From contig WAQR01000233.1 in assembly GCA_015520145.1 (NCBI GenBank), forward strand, positions 1 through 13,344: 13,344 nucleotides of DNA, written 5' to 3'. The stretch is from Candidatus Hydrothermarchaeota archaeon (GTDB lineage: Archaea; Hydrothermarchaeota; Hydrothermarchaeia; Hydrothermarchaeales; WAQR01). A model generated the notes under the pieces. It had not been told where the DNA came from. It did no database searches and saw nothing but the letters and a program-made list of their open reading frames with translations. Made by a program: the position numbers and the translations under genes. Shown piece after piece: positions 6,565-13,075 of the stretch; positions within the stretch are counted from its first letter, which is position 1; every line of letters begins with the position of its first letter.

Positions 6565-6603
6565 TTAATTTAAATCCATGAATTACATATCGAATTACAT
6601 ATC
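6565..6603 (-). promoter_or_regulatory. rps3ae promoter region with a perfect 12-bp tandem repeat
   Basis: GAATTACATATC occurs twice in tandem on the plus strand (6580-6591, 6592-6603). Read toward rps3ae, it is followed five bases later by TTTAAATTAATTAA, a TATA-like run ending near 6561. The repeat therefore occupies the space where TFB or an activator would bind. The TATA-like run is close to the SD, so the true TATA may instead lie in the repeat (GATATGTA). Confidence 0.5.
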
Positions 6604-6658
6604 TATGCATCAAGTTTGGGATTGGTTTGGAATTGTCTACATTTAATAATATATATGT

Positions 6659-7945
6659 TTATCTGTGGATTTCGGTCAACCCGCCCATATATGGTACCAG
6701 TACAGGCGGGATTTTTATGCTGCCGTCTTCCTGCTGATAATTCTCGAGGATTGCAACAATGGTTCTTTGTGTTGCTATTAATGTGCTGTTTAATGTGTGA
6801 ACATACCTGGTTGGTTCATTTATTTTATCTCTAAACCTGATCTTTGCCCGCCGTGCCTGGTAGTCTGTACAGTTGCTGCACGAGACCACTTCCCGATATT
6901 TGTTCTGCCCTGGAAGCCAGGCTTCCAGATCATATTTTTTGGCAGCGACTGTCCCGATGTCCCCTGTACAGATATTGGTGACCCTGTAGGGTATCCCAAG
7001 CTTCTGAAATATCTCTTCAGCATTTTTTATAAGCATCTCATGTTCTGCCCATGAATCCTCCGGTTTGCAGAATATAAACTGTTCAACCTTCTCGAACTGG
7101 TGAACCCTGAATATCCCTTTGGTATCCCTACCGTGTGTGCCTGCCTCTTTTCTAAAACACGGACTTATACCGCAGTACCTTAGAGGGAGTTTTTTACCAT
7201 CAAGTATCTCGTCTGTGTGCAGGGCAAGGAGCGCAAATTCTGATGTCGGAATCAAATACAGGTCGTCTCCCTCTACCCTGTATATCACGTCTTCGAAATC
7301 TGCAAGATCTGTCGCACTTTCAACCGCACTTCTCCTGAGCATATACGGCGGCTGATATAGCTCAAAGCCCTTTTCGTTCAGGATATCGAGTGCAAATTTT
7401 ATAAGAGCGTAATTTAGAAGTACAAGCTCGTTTTTCAGGTAGTAAAATCTCGCACCAGATACCTTTGATGCCCTTTCGATATCTATCAGGTCAAGCCCTG
7501 TACCAAGATCTATATGGTCCTTTGGCTTAAATGCGAGGCCTGCGATGTCTGTATCACCCCACCTTCTTATCTCAACGTTATCTGCCTCATCTGCACCGAC
7601 AGGTACTGATTCATGCAGGATGTTCGGCAGCCGATAGAGTATCTCTTCCATCTCCTTCTGGGTTTCCCGTGCTCTTTCATCTATCTGTTTTATCAATCCC
7701 GGGATCTCTTTTATCTCTTCTACCTTCTTTGAGATGTCCTCTCCCTTTGATTTGAGTTTGCCTATCTCTCCTGAAACGACGTTCCTTCTGTGCCTGAGCT
7801 CGTTTACCTCGGTTATCGCAGCCCTCCTTGCCCGGTCGAGTTCTATGATCTCGTCAATTAGGGCAATCTTATCTAAAGCACCTCTCTTTTCGAGGTTTGC
7901 CTTTACGATATCTGGTCTTTCTCTTATAAGATTTATGTCTAGCAT
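6659..7945 (-). CDS. serS: Seryl-tRNA synthetase, common (bacterial-like) type
   Basis: This class II synthetase charges tRNA-Ser and tRNA-Sec with serine in the cytosol. The 428-residue protein has the normal layout: an N-terminal coiled-coil arm (about 28-105, rich in heptads of L/I with K/E/R) that grips the long variable arm of tRNA-Ser, then the catalytic core with TSE (234-236), motif 2 (RYCGISPCFRKEAGTHGRDT, 256-275, then FRVHQFEKVEQF), and motif 3 (near 393-414, RTIVAILENYQ), ending in GGLTEIHR. It is the widespread form, not the rare methanogen SerRS with a distinct N-terminal domain and zinc site. Its ATG overlaps the pcc1 stop by seven bases (ATGCTAG), showing co-translation. Confidence 0.97.
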   Translation of the reverse strand: MLDINLIRERPDIVKANLEKRGALDKIALIDEIIELDRARRAAITEVNELRHRRNVVSGEIGKLKSKGEDISKKVEEIKEIPGLIKQIDERARETQKEMEEILYRLPNILHESVPVGADEADNVEIRRWGDTDIAGLAFKPKDHIDLGTGLDLIDIERASKVSGARFYYLKNELVLLNYALIKFALDILNEKGFELYQPPYMLRRSAVESATDLADFEDVIYRVEGDDLYLIPTSEFALLALHTDEILDGKKLPLRYCGISPCFRKEAGTHGRDTKGIFRVHQFEKVEQFIFCKPEDSWAEHEMLIKNAEEIFQKLGIPYRVTNICTGDIGTVAAKKYDLEAWLPGQNKYREVVSCSNCTDYQARRAKIRFRDKINEPTRYVHTLNSTLIATQRTIVAILENYQQEDGSIKIPPVLVPYMGGLTEIHR

Positions 7946-8181
7946 AAGAATTCATCCAGGAGGCCACTTATTAATTTTTCTGAAAACAGTAAATCATCGA
8001 TTGCAGCGTTGAATGTACCGATATTTTCGTGTTCCAGCGTTGTTATGACCCTGTCTTTTTTGTTTATGGTAACCAGCCTCAATGTTCTTGGTGCGATTTT
8101 GTTATCGATTTCCAGCAGGCTGGCCACTTTTTTGGCGATATTTTCATCCCTGTATCTAAATTCGATTACTGCTTTTATCAT
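7939..8181 (-). CDS. pcc1: KEOPS complex subunit Pcc1
   Basis: Pcc1 is the small dimerising subunit of KEOPS, which with Kae1 adds threonylcarbamoyl to A37 of ANN-decoding tRNAs. The 80-residue protein matches the family in length and fold: an initial strand IKAVIEFRY, a helix with AKKVASLLEIDN (16-27), a long strand pair covering RTLRLVTINKKDRVITTLEHENIG, and a C-terminal helix with NAAIDDLLFSEKLISGLLD. ATG 8181 has a modest AGGA ahead of it. It follows tgt by 26 bases and overlaps serS, placing an anticodon-loop modification factor between a wobble-base modification gene and a tRNA synthetase. Other KEOPS genes are not in the window. Confidence 0.88.
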   Translation of the reverse strand: MIKAVIEFRYRDENIAKKVASLLEIDNKIAPRTLRLVTINKKDRVITTLEHENIGTFNAAIDDLLFSEKLISGLLDEFLC

Positions 8182-8207
8182 CTATTCCTGGATTGTTCTG
8201 GGTTTAT

Positions 8208-9311
8208 TTATATCTTTTCGTGTGAACCCTCTATGAACCCTTTAAATTCTTCAAACTCATTGTTTTTTATTGCCTCTCTTGCGTTTTTCAAAAGCCTTGT
8301 GATAAAATGCAGATTATGGATAGTGACAAGACGCATCCCGAAGGTCTCGTAGACTCTCATCAGATGGCTTATATATGACCTGGTGAAGTTCCTGCATGCA
8401 TAGCAGTTACATCCCTCTTCCAGTTTTCCAAAATCATCTTTAAACCTGCCTTTTGTAATATTGTATCTCCCTTCACGCGTATAAACTGCATTATGCCTTG
8501 CGTTTCTCGTCGGAAATGCGCTATCGAAGATATCGACTCCCATTGAGATAGATTCCAGGAGTTCTGCCGGAGACCCGAGCCCCATAAAATAGCGGGGTCT
8601 GTCTTCAGGGATAAATGAAAGTGAGAATCCAAGCATTTCAAACATGACTGCTCTAGGCTCGCCTATGGAAAGTCCTCCGATACCATATCCATCGAAATCC
8701 AGTCCAGTGATATCCTGGGCATTCTTTTCCCTGAGCCTCTTATAGACTCCGCCCTGGATGATCCCAAAAAGCATCTGCTTATCTGATGTATGTGCCTCCT
8801 TGCATCTCAAAGCCCAGTCGGCAGTCCTTTTTACAGACTCGACGACACGCCTCTCCCCGCTTCCATAGGGCGGGCAGTCGTCCAGGACCATTGCCACGTC
8901 AGACCCCAGCATTTCCTGGACATCCATACATTTTTCCGGCGTGAAGATATGCCTGCTGTCGTCATAGGGCGATTTGAATACAATCCCTTTTCTACTGACC
9001 GCATCGAGAAAATCTTCTTTTAGCATCTGGAAACCACCTGAATCTGTGAAAATTGTCCTGTCGAAGTTCATGAACCTGTGAAGCCCACCGGCTTTTTTGA
9101 CCACCTCTACCCCGGGTTTCAGGTACAGGACAAATGCGTTCGAGATAACTGCCTGTATTCCGATATCATCCAGTTCCTCTGGACTCAGGGTCTTCACACC
9201 AGCATTTGTTGCGACCGGCATAAAACATGGGGTATCGACGGCCCCGTGGGCAGTATGAAGCCTCCCTGCCCTTGCGCTGTTGTCTTTGTGCTTTAATTCA
9301 AATCCTATCAT
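8208..9311 (-). CDS. tgt: Bacterial-type tRNA-guanine(34) transglycosylase
   Basis: Bacterial Tgt swaps guanine-34 of GUN-anticodon tRNAs for preQ1, the second-last stage of queuosine synthesis. The 367-residue product spans only the catalytic barrel, the bacterial size. Catalytic and binding residues are visible: D90 (TDSGGFQM), D144 (VLDDCPPY), Q186 (FGIIQGG), GGLSIGEP (212-219), nucleophile D263 (VDIFDSAFPTRNARH), and zinc ligands C301, C303, C306 and H332 (CNCYAC, TIHNLH). I216 takes the place of bacterial Val and not the Gly of queuine-using eukaryotic enzymes, so preQ1 is the likely substrate. The usual archaeal TgtA C-terminal and PUA domains are absent. SNAFVLYLKPG differs from the usual bacterial GNTYHL. 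An SD (GGTGATC, 9322-9316) spans the queA stop, six bases upstream. Confidence 0.95.
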   Translation of the reverse strand: MIGFELKHKDNSARAGRLHTAHGAVDTPCFMPVATNAGVKTLSPEELDDIGIQAVISNAFVLYLKPGVEVVKKAGGLHRFMNFDRTIFTDSGGFQMLKEDFLDAVSRKGIVFKSPYDDSRHIFTPEKCMDVQEMLGSDVAMVLDDCPPYGSGERRVVESVKRTADWALRCKEAHTSDKQMLFGIIQGGVYKRLREKNAQDITGLDFDGYGIGGLSIGEPRAVMFEMLGFSLSFIPEDRPRYFMGLGSPAELLESISMGVDIFDSAFPTRNARHNAVYTREGRYNITKGRFKDDFGKLEEGCNCYACRNFTRSYISHLMRVYETFGMRLVTIHNLHFITRLLKNAREAIKNNEFEEFKGFIEGSHEKI

Positions 9312-9317
9312 AAAAGA

Positions 9318-10325
9318 TCACCGAAATATCAGCATCGCATCGCCAAAACTGTAGAACCTGTATCTCTTTTCAATGGCAGCTTTATAGGCGTTTAATATCC
9401 TCTCCCTCCCTGCAAACGCGCTGACCATCATCAATAGAGTGGATCTTGGCAGATGGAAATTTGTTATCAGCCCATCTGCCTTTGTTTTGAATCTGTAGGG
9501 AGGATATATGAAGACCCTGGCAAGACCCGAGACGGGGTTTACCCTCCCGTCTCCATTGCATGCGCTTTCCAGTGCCCGGACAGTTGTGGTACCGACAATT
9601 ATGAGTTTTCCCTTTGTATTGTTGATGATATCAGCGCTTCTCTTCTCAATTTTAAAGTATTCTGCTTCCATCCTGTGGCCTGCGATATCCATTGATTTTA
9701 CAGGAGTAAACGTCCCTATGCCGACATGGAGCGTGACCTCTGCTATGTTCACTCCTCTTTTTTTGATGCTGGAAATAAGCTCTTTTGTGAAATGAAGCCC
9801 GGCTGTCGGGGCGGCAATAGACCCGGGTTCCCTGGCATAGACCGTCTGGTAGCGGTCTTTTTTTTCCAGAGCCTTTTTTATGTATGGTGGGGTCGGCATC
9901 TCCCCAATCTTCTCAAGAACATGCTCAAAGTTGTCTGTGTTATCAAACCTGATTTTGAACCTGCCACCCTCCTTCCCGATTACCTTCCCGCACAGGTTTT
10001 TGAAATGGAGCAATGTCCCGTCTTTGATGTTCTTTCCTTTTAGTAGACAGTCCCAGGAACTGTCATCGTTCTCGTCCTTTTCGATGAGGAGGACAGAAAC
10101 CTTTCCGCCTGTGGCCTTTTTACCGGTGAGCCTTGCAGGGATTACCTTTGAGTCGTTTATTACAAGTGTGTCTCCTCTGCTCAGGTAATCCAGGATATCG
10201 GTAAATCTGCGGTGTTCTATCCGCTCACCTGTTAGAACCAGCAATTTCGAAGAGCTTCTCTCCTCAATAGGTTCCTGGGCAATCAGTTCTTCTGGGAGGG
10301 TGTAATCAAAGTCAGAGAGTTTCAT
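9318..10325 (-). CDS. queA: S-adenosylmethionine:tRNA ribosyltransferase-isomerase
   Basis: QueA transfers the ribosyl part of S-adenosylmethionine to preQ1-34 in tRNA and isomerises it, giving epoxyqueuosine. The 335-residue length is normal. Diagnostic stretches are all present: MKLSDFDYTLPEELIAQEP, RGDTLVINDSKVIPARL (50-66), MPTPPYIK (143-150), YQTVYAREPGSIAAPTAGLH (159-178), VTLHVGIGTFTPVK (197-210), VGTTTVRALES (244-254), and ADGLITNFHLPRSTLLMMVS (283-302) followed by AFAG. It begins at ATG 10325 and ends six bases before tgt, forming a two-gene queuosine unit. A strong TATA-like sequence lies 70-85 bp upstream. QueA is a bacterial enzyme with no standard role in archaeosine synthesis, so its presence here is unexpected. 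Confidence 0.97.
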   Translation of the reverse strand: MKLSDFDYTLPEELIAQEPIEERSSSKLLVLTGERIEHRRFTDILDYLSRGDTLVINDSKVIPARLTGKKATGGKVSVLLIEKDENDDSSWDCLLKGKNIKDGTLLHFKNLCGKVIGKEGGRFKIRFDNTDNFEHVLEKIGEMPTPPYIKKALEKKDRYQTVYAREPGSIAAPTAGLHFTKELISSIKKRGVNIAEVTLHVGIGTFTPVKSMDIAGHRMEAEYFKIEKRSADIINNTKGKLIIVGTTTVRALESACNGDGRVNPVSGLARVFIYPPYRFKTKADGLITNFHLPRSTLLMMVSAFAGRERILNAYKAAIEKRYRFYSFGDAMLIFR

Positions 10326-10393
10326 ACAATCCCTTTCCAGATATTTATCATCGTTAAATCGAATGCCCCATCCGCAGTATCTTCGAACAGGGC

Positions 10394-10409
10394 TTATATT
10401 TTATATTAT
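10394..10409 (-). promoter_or_regulatory. Probable TATA box for the queA-tgt-pcc1-serS operon
   Basis: Read on the minus strand, the stretch gives AATATAAAATATAA, the strongest TATA-like run in the 202-bp gap before queA. A start about 25 bp downstream gives a leader near 50 nt. I see no preQ1-riboswitch-like sequence in that leader. A weaker candidate (ATAAATAT near 10339-10346) lies nearer the start codon. Confidence 0.45.
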
Positions 10410-10422
10410 TAGGTAGAGACTG

Positions 10423-10457
10423 TCCAATTAAAATGGGGTTTTGGGGAGTTAATTGGA
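10423..10457. repeat. Perfect 9-bp inverted repeat with a GGGGTTTTGGGG loop
   Basis: TCCAATTAA (10423-10431) and TTAATTGGA (10449-10457) are exact reverse complements. The 17-base space between them contains GGGGTTTTGGGG (10435-10446). The element lies between the divergent queA and nfeD promoters and could be an operator, a structured-DNA site or the remnant of a mobile element end. Confidence 0.8.
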
Positions 10458-10493
10458 TGGCCTCCTCCTATTGCTTGCATGAGTTACCAAAAG

Positions 10494-10503
10494 TTTTAAT
10501 AAA
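10494..10503 (+). promoter_or_regulatory. Probable TATA box for the NfeD-family gene
   Basis: TTTTAATAAA is centred about 29 bp before ATG 10528 and no SD is visible, so the transcript is probably leaderless or nearly so. Confidence 0.45.
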
Positions 10504-10527
10504 CATCGAATATACTAATAAATACTG

Positions 10528-10968
10528 ATGATTGAAAATGACCTTGCAACGATTTCTATTATAGTCGGGGTTATCCTTATAATCCTGGAAGCCTTTTTCC
10601 CCGGGACATTTATTATCGTCATCGGGACAGGGTTACTGATACTTGGAATCGTTCTAAGTATGACAGGTGACCTCATGATGTCCACTGCCGGGGCAATCAT
10701 TACTATGGGGATATCCTTTGGGGTTTCAACATATTTCTATCGGAAGATAGGTGTTGGAAAGACCCTGACAGCAGGTCCGCAGACACTTGTAGGGAAGGAA
10801 GGGAAAGCAGTTTTGACATTCAAAGATAAAAAAGGTATTGTCCTGGTAGAAGGGTTTGGCAGGTGGTCTGCAAGGTCTGCTGACAGGATAGAGGAAGGTG
10901 ACGAGATTGTAGTCACCGGCGGAGAGGGTAATTTCCTTAATGTTAAAAAGAAAAAGGTGGACAAATAA
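10528..10968 (+). CDS. Short NfeD-family membrane protein
   Basis: This is a 146-residue protein of the short NfeD kind, lacking the ClpP-like protease part. It has three close membrane segments (about 7-24, 26-46 and 51-70, separated by the FFPG and GDL turns typical of NfeD) and a cytosolic C-terminal OB-fold (84-142) containing LVGKEGKAVLTFKDKKGIVL, VEGFGRWSARS and the GDEIVVTGGEGNFLNV ending. NfeD proteins usually act with SPFH/stomatin-like membrane proteins, possibly in membrane quality control; the biochemical role is unsettled. No stomatin gene lies beside it here, and it stands alone between divergent queA and convergent Mut7-C. A leaderless start at ATG 10528 is likely. Confidence 0.85.
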   Translation: MIENDLATISIIVGVILIILEAFFPGTFIIVIGTGLLILGIVLSMTGDLMMSTAGAIITMGISFGVSTYFYRKIGVGKTLTAGPQTLVGKEGKAVLTFKDKKGIVLVEGFGRWSARSADRIEEGDEIVVTGGEGNFLNVKKKKVDK

Positions 10969-10990
10969 AAAAGCTCGTTGAAAACGTGGT

Positions 10991-11025
10991 CTCTGCCACT
11001 GCTCTGCCACTAAGGCGCTAAGGCA
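10991..11025. repeat. Two adjacent small tandem duplications between convergent genes
   Basis: CTCTGCCACT occurs at 10991-11000 and 11002-11011 (11-bp period). CTAAGGCG at 11010-11017 is followed by CTAAGGCA at 11018-11025 (8-bp period). They fill the nfeD/Mut7-C junction and reach the last codons of the latter. Confidence 0.8.
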
Positions 11026-11500
11026 GTGAAATCCTGCCCTGGTTCATCACCTCCTCTACCACGGCCCTAATCCTCTCCCAGTGCCCGCCCTGCCAGTATA
11101 CTTTCCCGCACCCGGGACACTGCCAGAACCTCTCAAAGTTCAAAAAGACCTTCTCCGGCACCTGCGGCCTGACATCTGTTTTCTCAACCTCCAAAATCTC
11201 ATGGTTGCACATCGGACAGCGGGAATATTCTGGCGAATCATAGAGCGTTATCCCGAACTCTGCCACAAGCTGTCTTAGCTGTCCCCCGATATTGTCGCTG
11301 TTCATAAATACTGCCTCCACACCCCGGTCTTTTGCCTTCTTCACCAGTGTTTTATCCCTGGAAAGCAGAGGTCTTTTTTCCAAAACCGCCATCTCAATTA
11401 GTGTTGAATCATCAAATGTCCTGCTGTAAACTACGTCATATCCACTCATCCTAAGCCATCTTGTAAGCTTACCCAGCATAGAATCCGCAATAAATTTCAT
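11018..11500 (-). CDS. Mut7-C domain (PIN-like) nuclease with zinc ribbon
   Basis: The 160-residue protein matches the Mut7-C RNase family, a PIN-like fold common in archaea, related to the C-terminal part of animal Mut-7. The start MKFIADSMLGKLTRWLRMSG is the family's signature opening, with D6 as a putative metal ligand, followed by YDVVYSRTFDD (D30/D31) and LLSRDKTL (D49). Residues 92-135 form a four-cysteine zinc ribbon: C95, C98, C128 and C131. ATG 11500 is chosen over TTG 11509 because it gives the family N-terminus. A TATA-like run (minus strand, 11525-11539) about 30 bp upstream suggests a near-leaderless mRNA. RNase activity is inferred from the fold and the substrate is unknown. It is divergent from the CBS-domain gene. 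Confidence 0.85.
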   Translation of the reverse strand: MKFIADSMLGKLTRWLRMSGYDVVYSRTFDDSTLIEMAVLEKRPLLSRDKTLVKKAKDRGVEAVFMNSDNIGGQLRQLVAEFGITLYDSPEYSRCPMCNHEILEVEKTDVRPQVPEKVFLNFERFWQCPGCGKVYWQGGHWERIRAVVEEVMNQGRISLP

Positions 11501-11546
11501 GACAACCAAAATTCTTATAAGTCGATTAAATATATTAATGATACCT

Positions 11547-11585
11547 GATATAAATATTGGATATAAATTTAGATATAAATATTAG
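11547..11585. repeat. Triple GATATAAAT repeat in a divergent promoter region
   Basis: GATATAAAT occurs at 11547, 11560 and 11572; the outer two extend to GATATAAATATTGG and GATATAAATATTAG. Spacings of 13 and 12 bp are close to one helical turn. Each copy is TATA-like in the plus direction and lies 60-100 bp before the CBS gene, so one may be its TATA box and the others regulatory or duplicated. Confidence 0.8.
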
Positions 11586-11652
11586 TCAATATCCAGGAGA
11601 GATATCTAACAGGAAAATATAAGGACATATTAACTAAGTGGAGAATAGAAAA

Positions 11653-12207
11653 ATGGATACAGAGGTTCGGGTTAAAGAAGCAATGAGTTCACACGTCATC
11701 ACGATAGGTAAAGACGCAACAGTGGATAAAGCAGCGAAGATTATGTCAGAGAAAAATTTTGGATGTATCATTGTCGTAGAAAATGACAACCCGATAGGGA
11801 TCATCACAGAACGGGACATCTGTTATGGTGTGGTAGCCAGGAACAGGATACCAAACGAAGTCAAGGTAGCTGAAGTGATGTCAACCCCGCTTAGGACGGT
11901 GACCCCTGACAGGAAACTAACCGAGGCCTCCAGGATTATGGTAAAAAACAACATCCGGAGACTCCCTGTAATAAAAGACAAAAAGCTTGTGGGAATAATA
12001 ACCAACAAAGATATCCTTGCGATTGCCCCTGAAACGATCGAGATCCTGATGGAGATACAGAAGATGAACGAGCACGCGATTCCGTCCAGTAAAGAAGTAC
12101 CTGATATCGGAACGTGCGAGACCTGCGGAGACTATGGAGTAACTCTCTATGAAGTAGACGGGACATATATCTGCGAACACTGCAGGGACGATAGACTCGG
12201 CGGATAA
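11653..12207 (+). CDS. Tandem CBS-domain protein with C-terminal zinc ribbon
   Basis: Two CBS domains (about 6-62 and 72-126) form one Bateman module; these usually sense adenosine nucleotides or S-adenosylmethionine. Repeated features are AMSSHVITIGKDATVDKAAKIM with PIGIITERDI, and VMSTPLRTVTPDRKLTEASRIM with KLVGIITNKDI. A C-terminal ribbon follows with C155, C158, C174 and C177 (CETC, CEHC), a combination seen in archaea whose partner is usually unknown. The zinc ribbon suggests binding to nucleic acid or a protein. ATG 11653 is chosen because GGAG at 11640-11643 lies nine bases before it; the GTG at 11638 is possible and would add five residues. It is divergent from the Mut7-C gene with a 152-bp spacer. 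Confidence 0.88.
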   Translation: MDTEVRVKEAMSSHVITIGKDATVDKAAKIMSEKNFGCIIVVENDNPIGIITERDICYGVVARNRIPNEVKVAEVMSTPLRTVTPDRKLTEASRIMVKNNIRRLPVIKDKKLVGIITNKDILAIAPETIEILMEIQKMNEHAIPSSKEVPDIGTCETCGDYGVTLYEVDGTYICEHCRDDRLGG

Positions 12208-12235
12208 TTGGAGATAATCAGGTAGGTAGTTAAAC

Positions 12236-12958
12236 TCACCTGAATCCGCCTTTCCTGATAATTATCATGGAACGGAAATCTACCTCTTTTCCTTTCATCG
12301 AGGCCATATCAAAGTATTCAAAGTCCTCCCTGCCGCATCTTGACACGACAACCGCCCTGTCAGCAAGCCCAAGTCTCTCCAGGGTTTCCAGGATACTGTC
12401 AAAGCTTCTTGAAACCTTCATTAAGACAACGGTATCAAAGGTCTTTACAGTTTCTTCCAGGCCTTCAAGGCCGTATTCTGCCGGGATGACCGCCAGCTTC
12501 TCATCGCCTTCGACAAGCGGGTTATCCATATCTGCCATGCAGGCCATGGGAGAAGAGATGCCCGGGACAGTCTCGATTTCTACATCCAGATACCTTTCCT
12601 TGATCTTTTTCAATACATAGTTGTATGTCGAATAGAACGTGGGGTCACCAAGGGAGACAAACGCCACATCCTTACCTTCAGATAGCTTTGAGTAGATCTC
12701 TGCCGCAGCGTTATCCCAGTATCTGTCAAGTATCGCGTGGTCTTTTTCCATAGGAAAATGCAGTGTTATCACCTCGACATCACTGCCAAAGACACGTTCT
12801 GCTATCTTCAGGGCAATACACGGCCTGCCCCTCTTTGCCATCGGTGCACAGACCACATCGATGTTTTCCAAAATCTTTTTTGCCCTGATAGTCAAAAGCC
12901 CAAGATCCCCCGGGCCGACTCCGATACCATAGAGTTTTCCTGTCATATTATCTTTCAT
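12236..12958 (-). CDS. cbiL: Precorrin-2/cobalt-precorrin-2 C20-methyltransferase
   Basis: This is a SAM-dependent methyltransferase of the tetrapyrrole family that adds the C20 methyl group in corrin-ring synthesis. Archaea use the anaerobic (CbiL) route. About 240 residues carry the family motifs: KLYGIGVGPGD (8-18) with the SAM loop, VVCAPMAKRGRP, FVSLGDPTFYST (100-111), VPGISSPMACM (131-141) and a C-terminal VVSRCGRE. The motif set, including the GDPTFYSTY stretch, fits the C20 enzyme better than the other precorrin methyltransferases. The start is uncertain: ATG 12958, ATG 12946 (which gives the most typical MTGKLYG beginning) or GTG 12967, which lies in a tandem repeat. No good SD precedes any of them. 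No other cobalamin gene is in the window. Confidence 0.9.
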   Translation of the reverse strand: MKDNMTGKLYGIGVGPGDLGLLTIRAKKILENIDVVCAPMAKRGRPCIALKIAERVFGSDVEVITLHFPMEKDHAILDRYWDNAAAEIYSKLSEGKDVAFVSLGDPTFYSTYNYVLKKIKERYLDVEIETVPGISSPMACMADMDNPLVEGDEKLAVIPAEYGLEGLEETVKTFDTVVLMKVSRSFDSILETLERLGLADRAVVVSRCGREDFEYFDMASMKGKEVDFRSMIIIRKGGFR

Positions 12959-12965
12959 ACATGCC

Positions 12966-12995
12966 ACTTAAACCTACTTAAACCTACTTAAACCT
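12966..12995. repeat. Three perfect 10-bp tandem repeats at the cbiL promoter
   Basis: ACTTAAACCT occurs at 12966-12975, 12976-12985 and 12986-12995; on the cbiL strand the unit is AGGTTTAAGT. Each unit holds a TATA-like TTTAA, the period is close to one helical turn, and the array ends eight bases before ATG 12958. This could be a triplicated TATA/BRE segment or an operator. Confidence 0.9.
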
Positions 12996-13051
12996 TACTT
13001 TAGCCCGCCTTCCATCCTGTGCCAATATTCTTCCACATACCTGTTTTCATA

Positions 13052-13075
13052 CTTTTTATGAACAGTTCCAAAAAG
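13052..13075. promoter_or_regulatory. Imperfect dyad upstream of the ammonium transporter
   Basis: CTTTTT-AT-GAAC and GTTC-C-AAAAAG are inverted around position 13064. The dyad lies about 35-55 bp before the TATA box at 13108-13115, so it might be an activator or repressor site. It does not fit the published GGAA-spacer-TTCC form of NrpR operators. Confidence 0.35.

Noticed and set aside
8208..9311. Reading the transglycosylase as the archaeosine enzyme TgtA
   Set aside because: It ends after the catalytic barrel with no PUA domain, carries GGLSIGEP and IFDSAFPTRNAR in the bacterial style, and sits next to queA.
10326..10400. preQ1 riboswitch in the queA leader
   Set aside because: I could not find the short stem with A-rich tail of the preQ1-I class nor a larger preQ1-II or -III fold; no claim made.
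10411..10457. Insertion-sequence end (GAGACTGTCCAATTAA resembles some IS termini)
   Set aside because: No transposase frame or second end lies in the window, so it is kept only as an inverted repeat.
12966..12995. CRISPR array
   Set aside because: Units are 10 bp with no spacers; the other repeats in the window also lack CRISPR repeat and spacer lengths.
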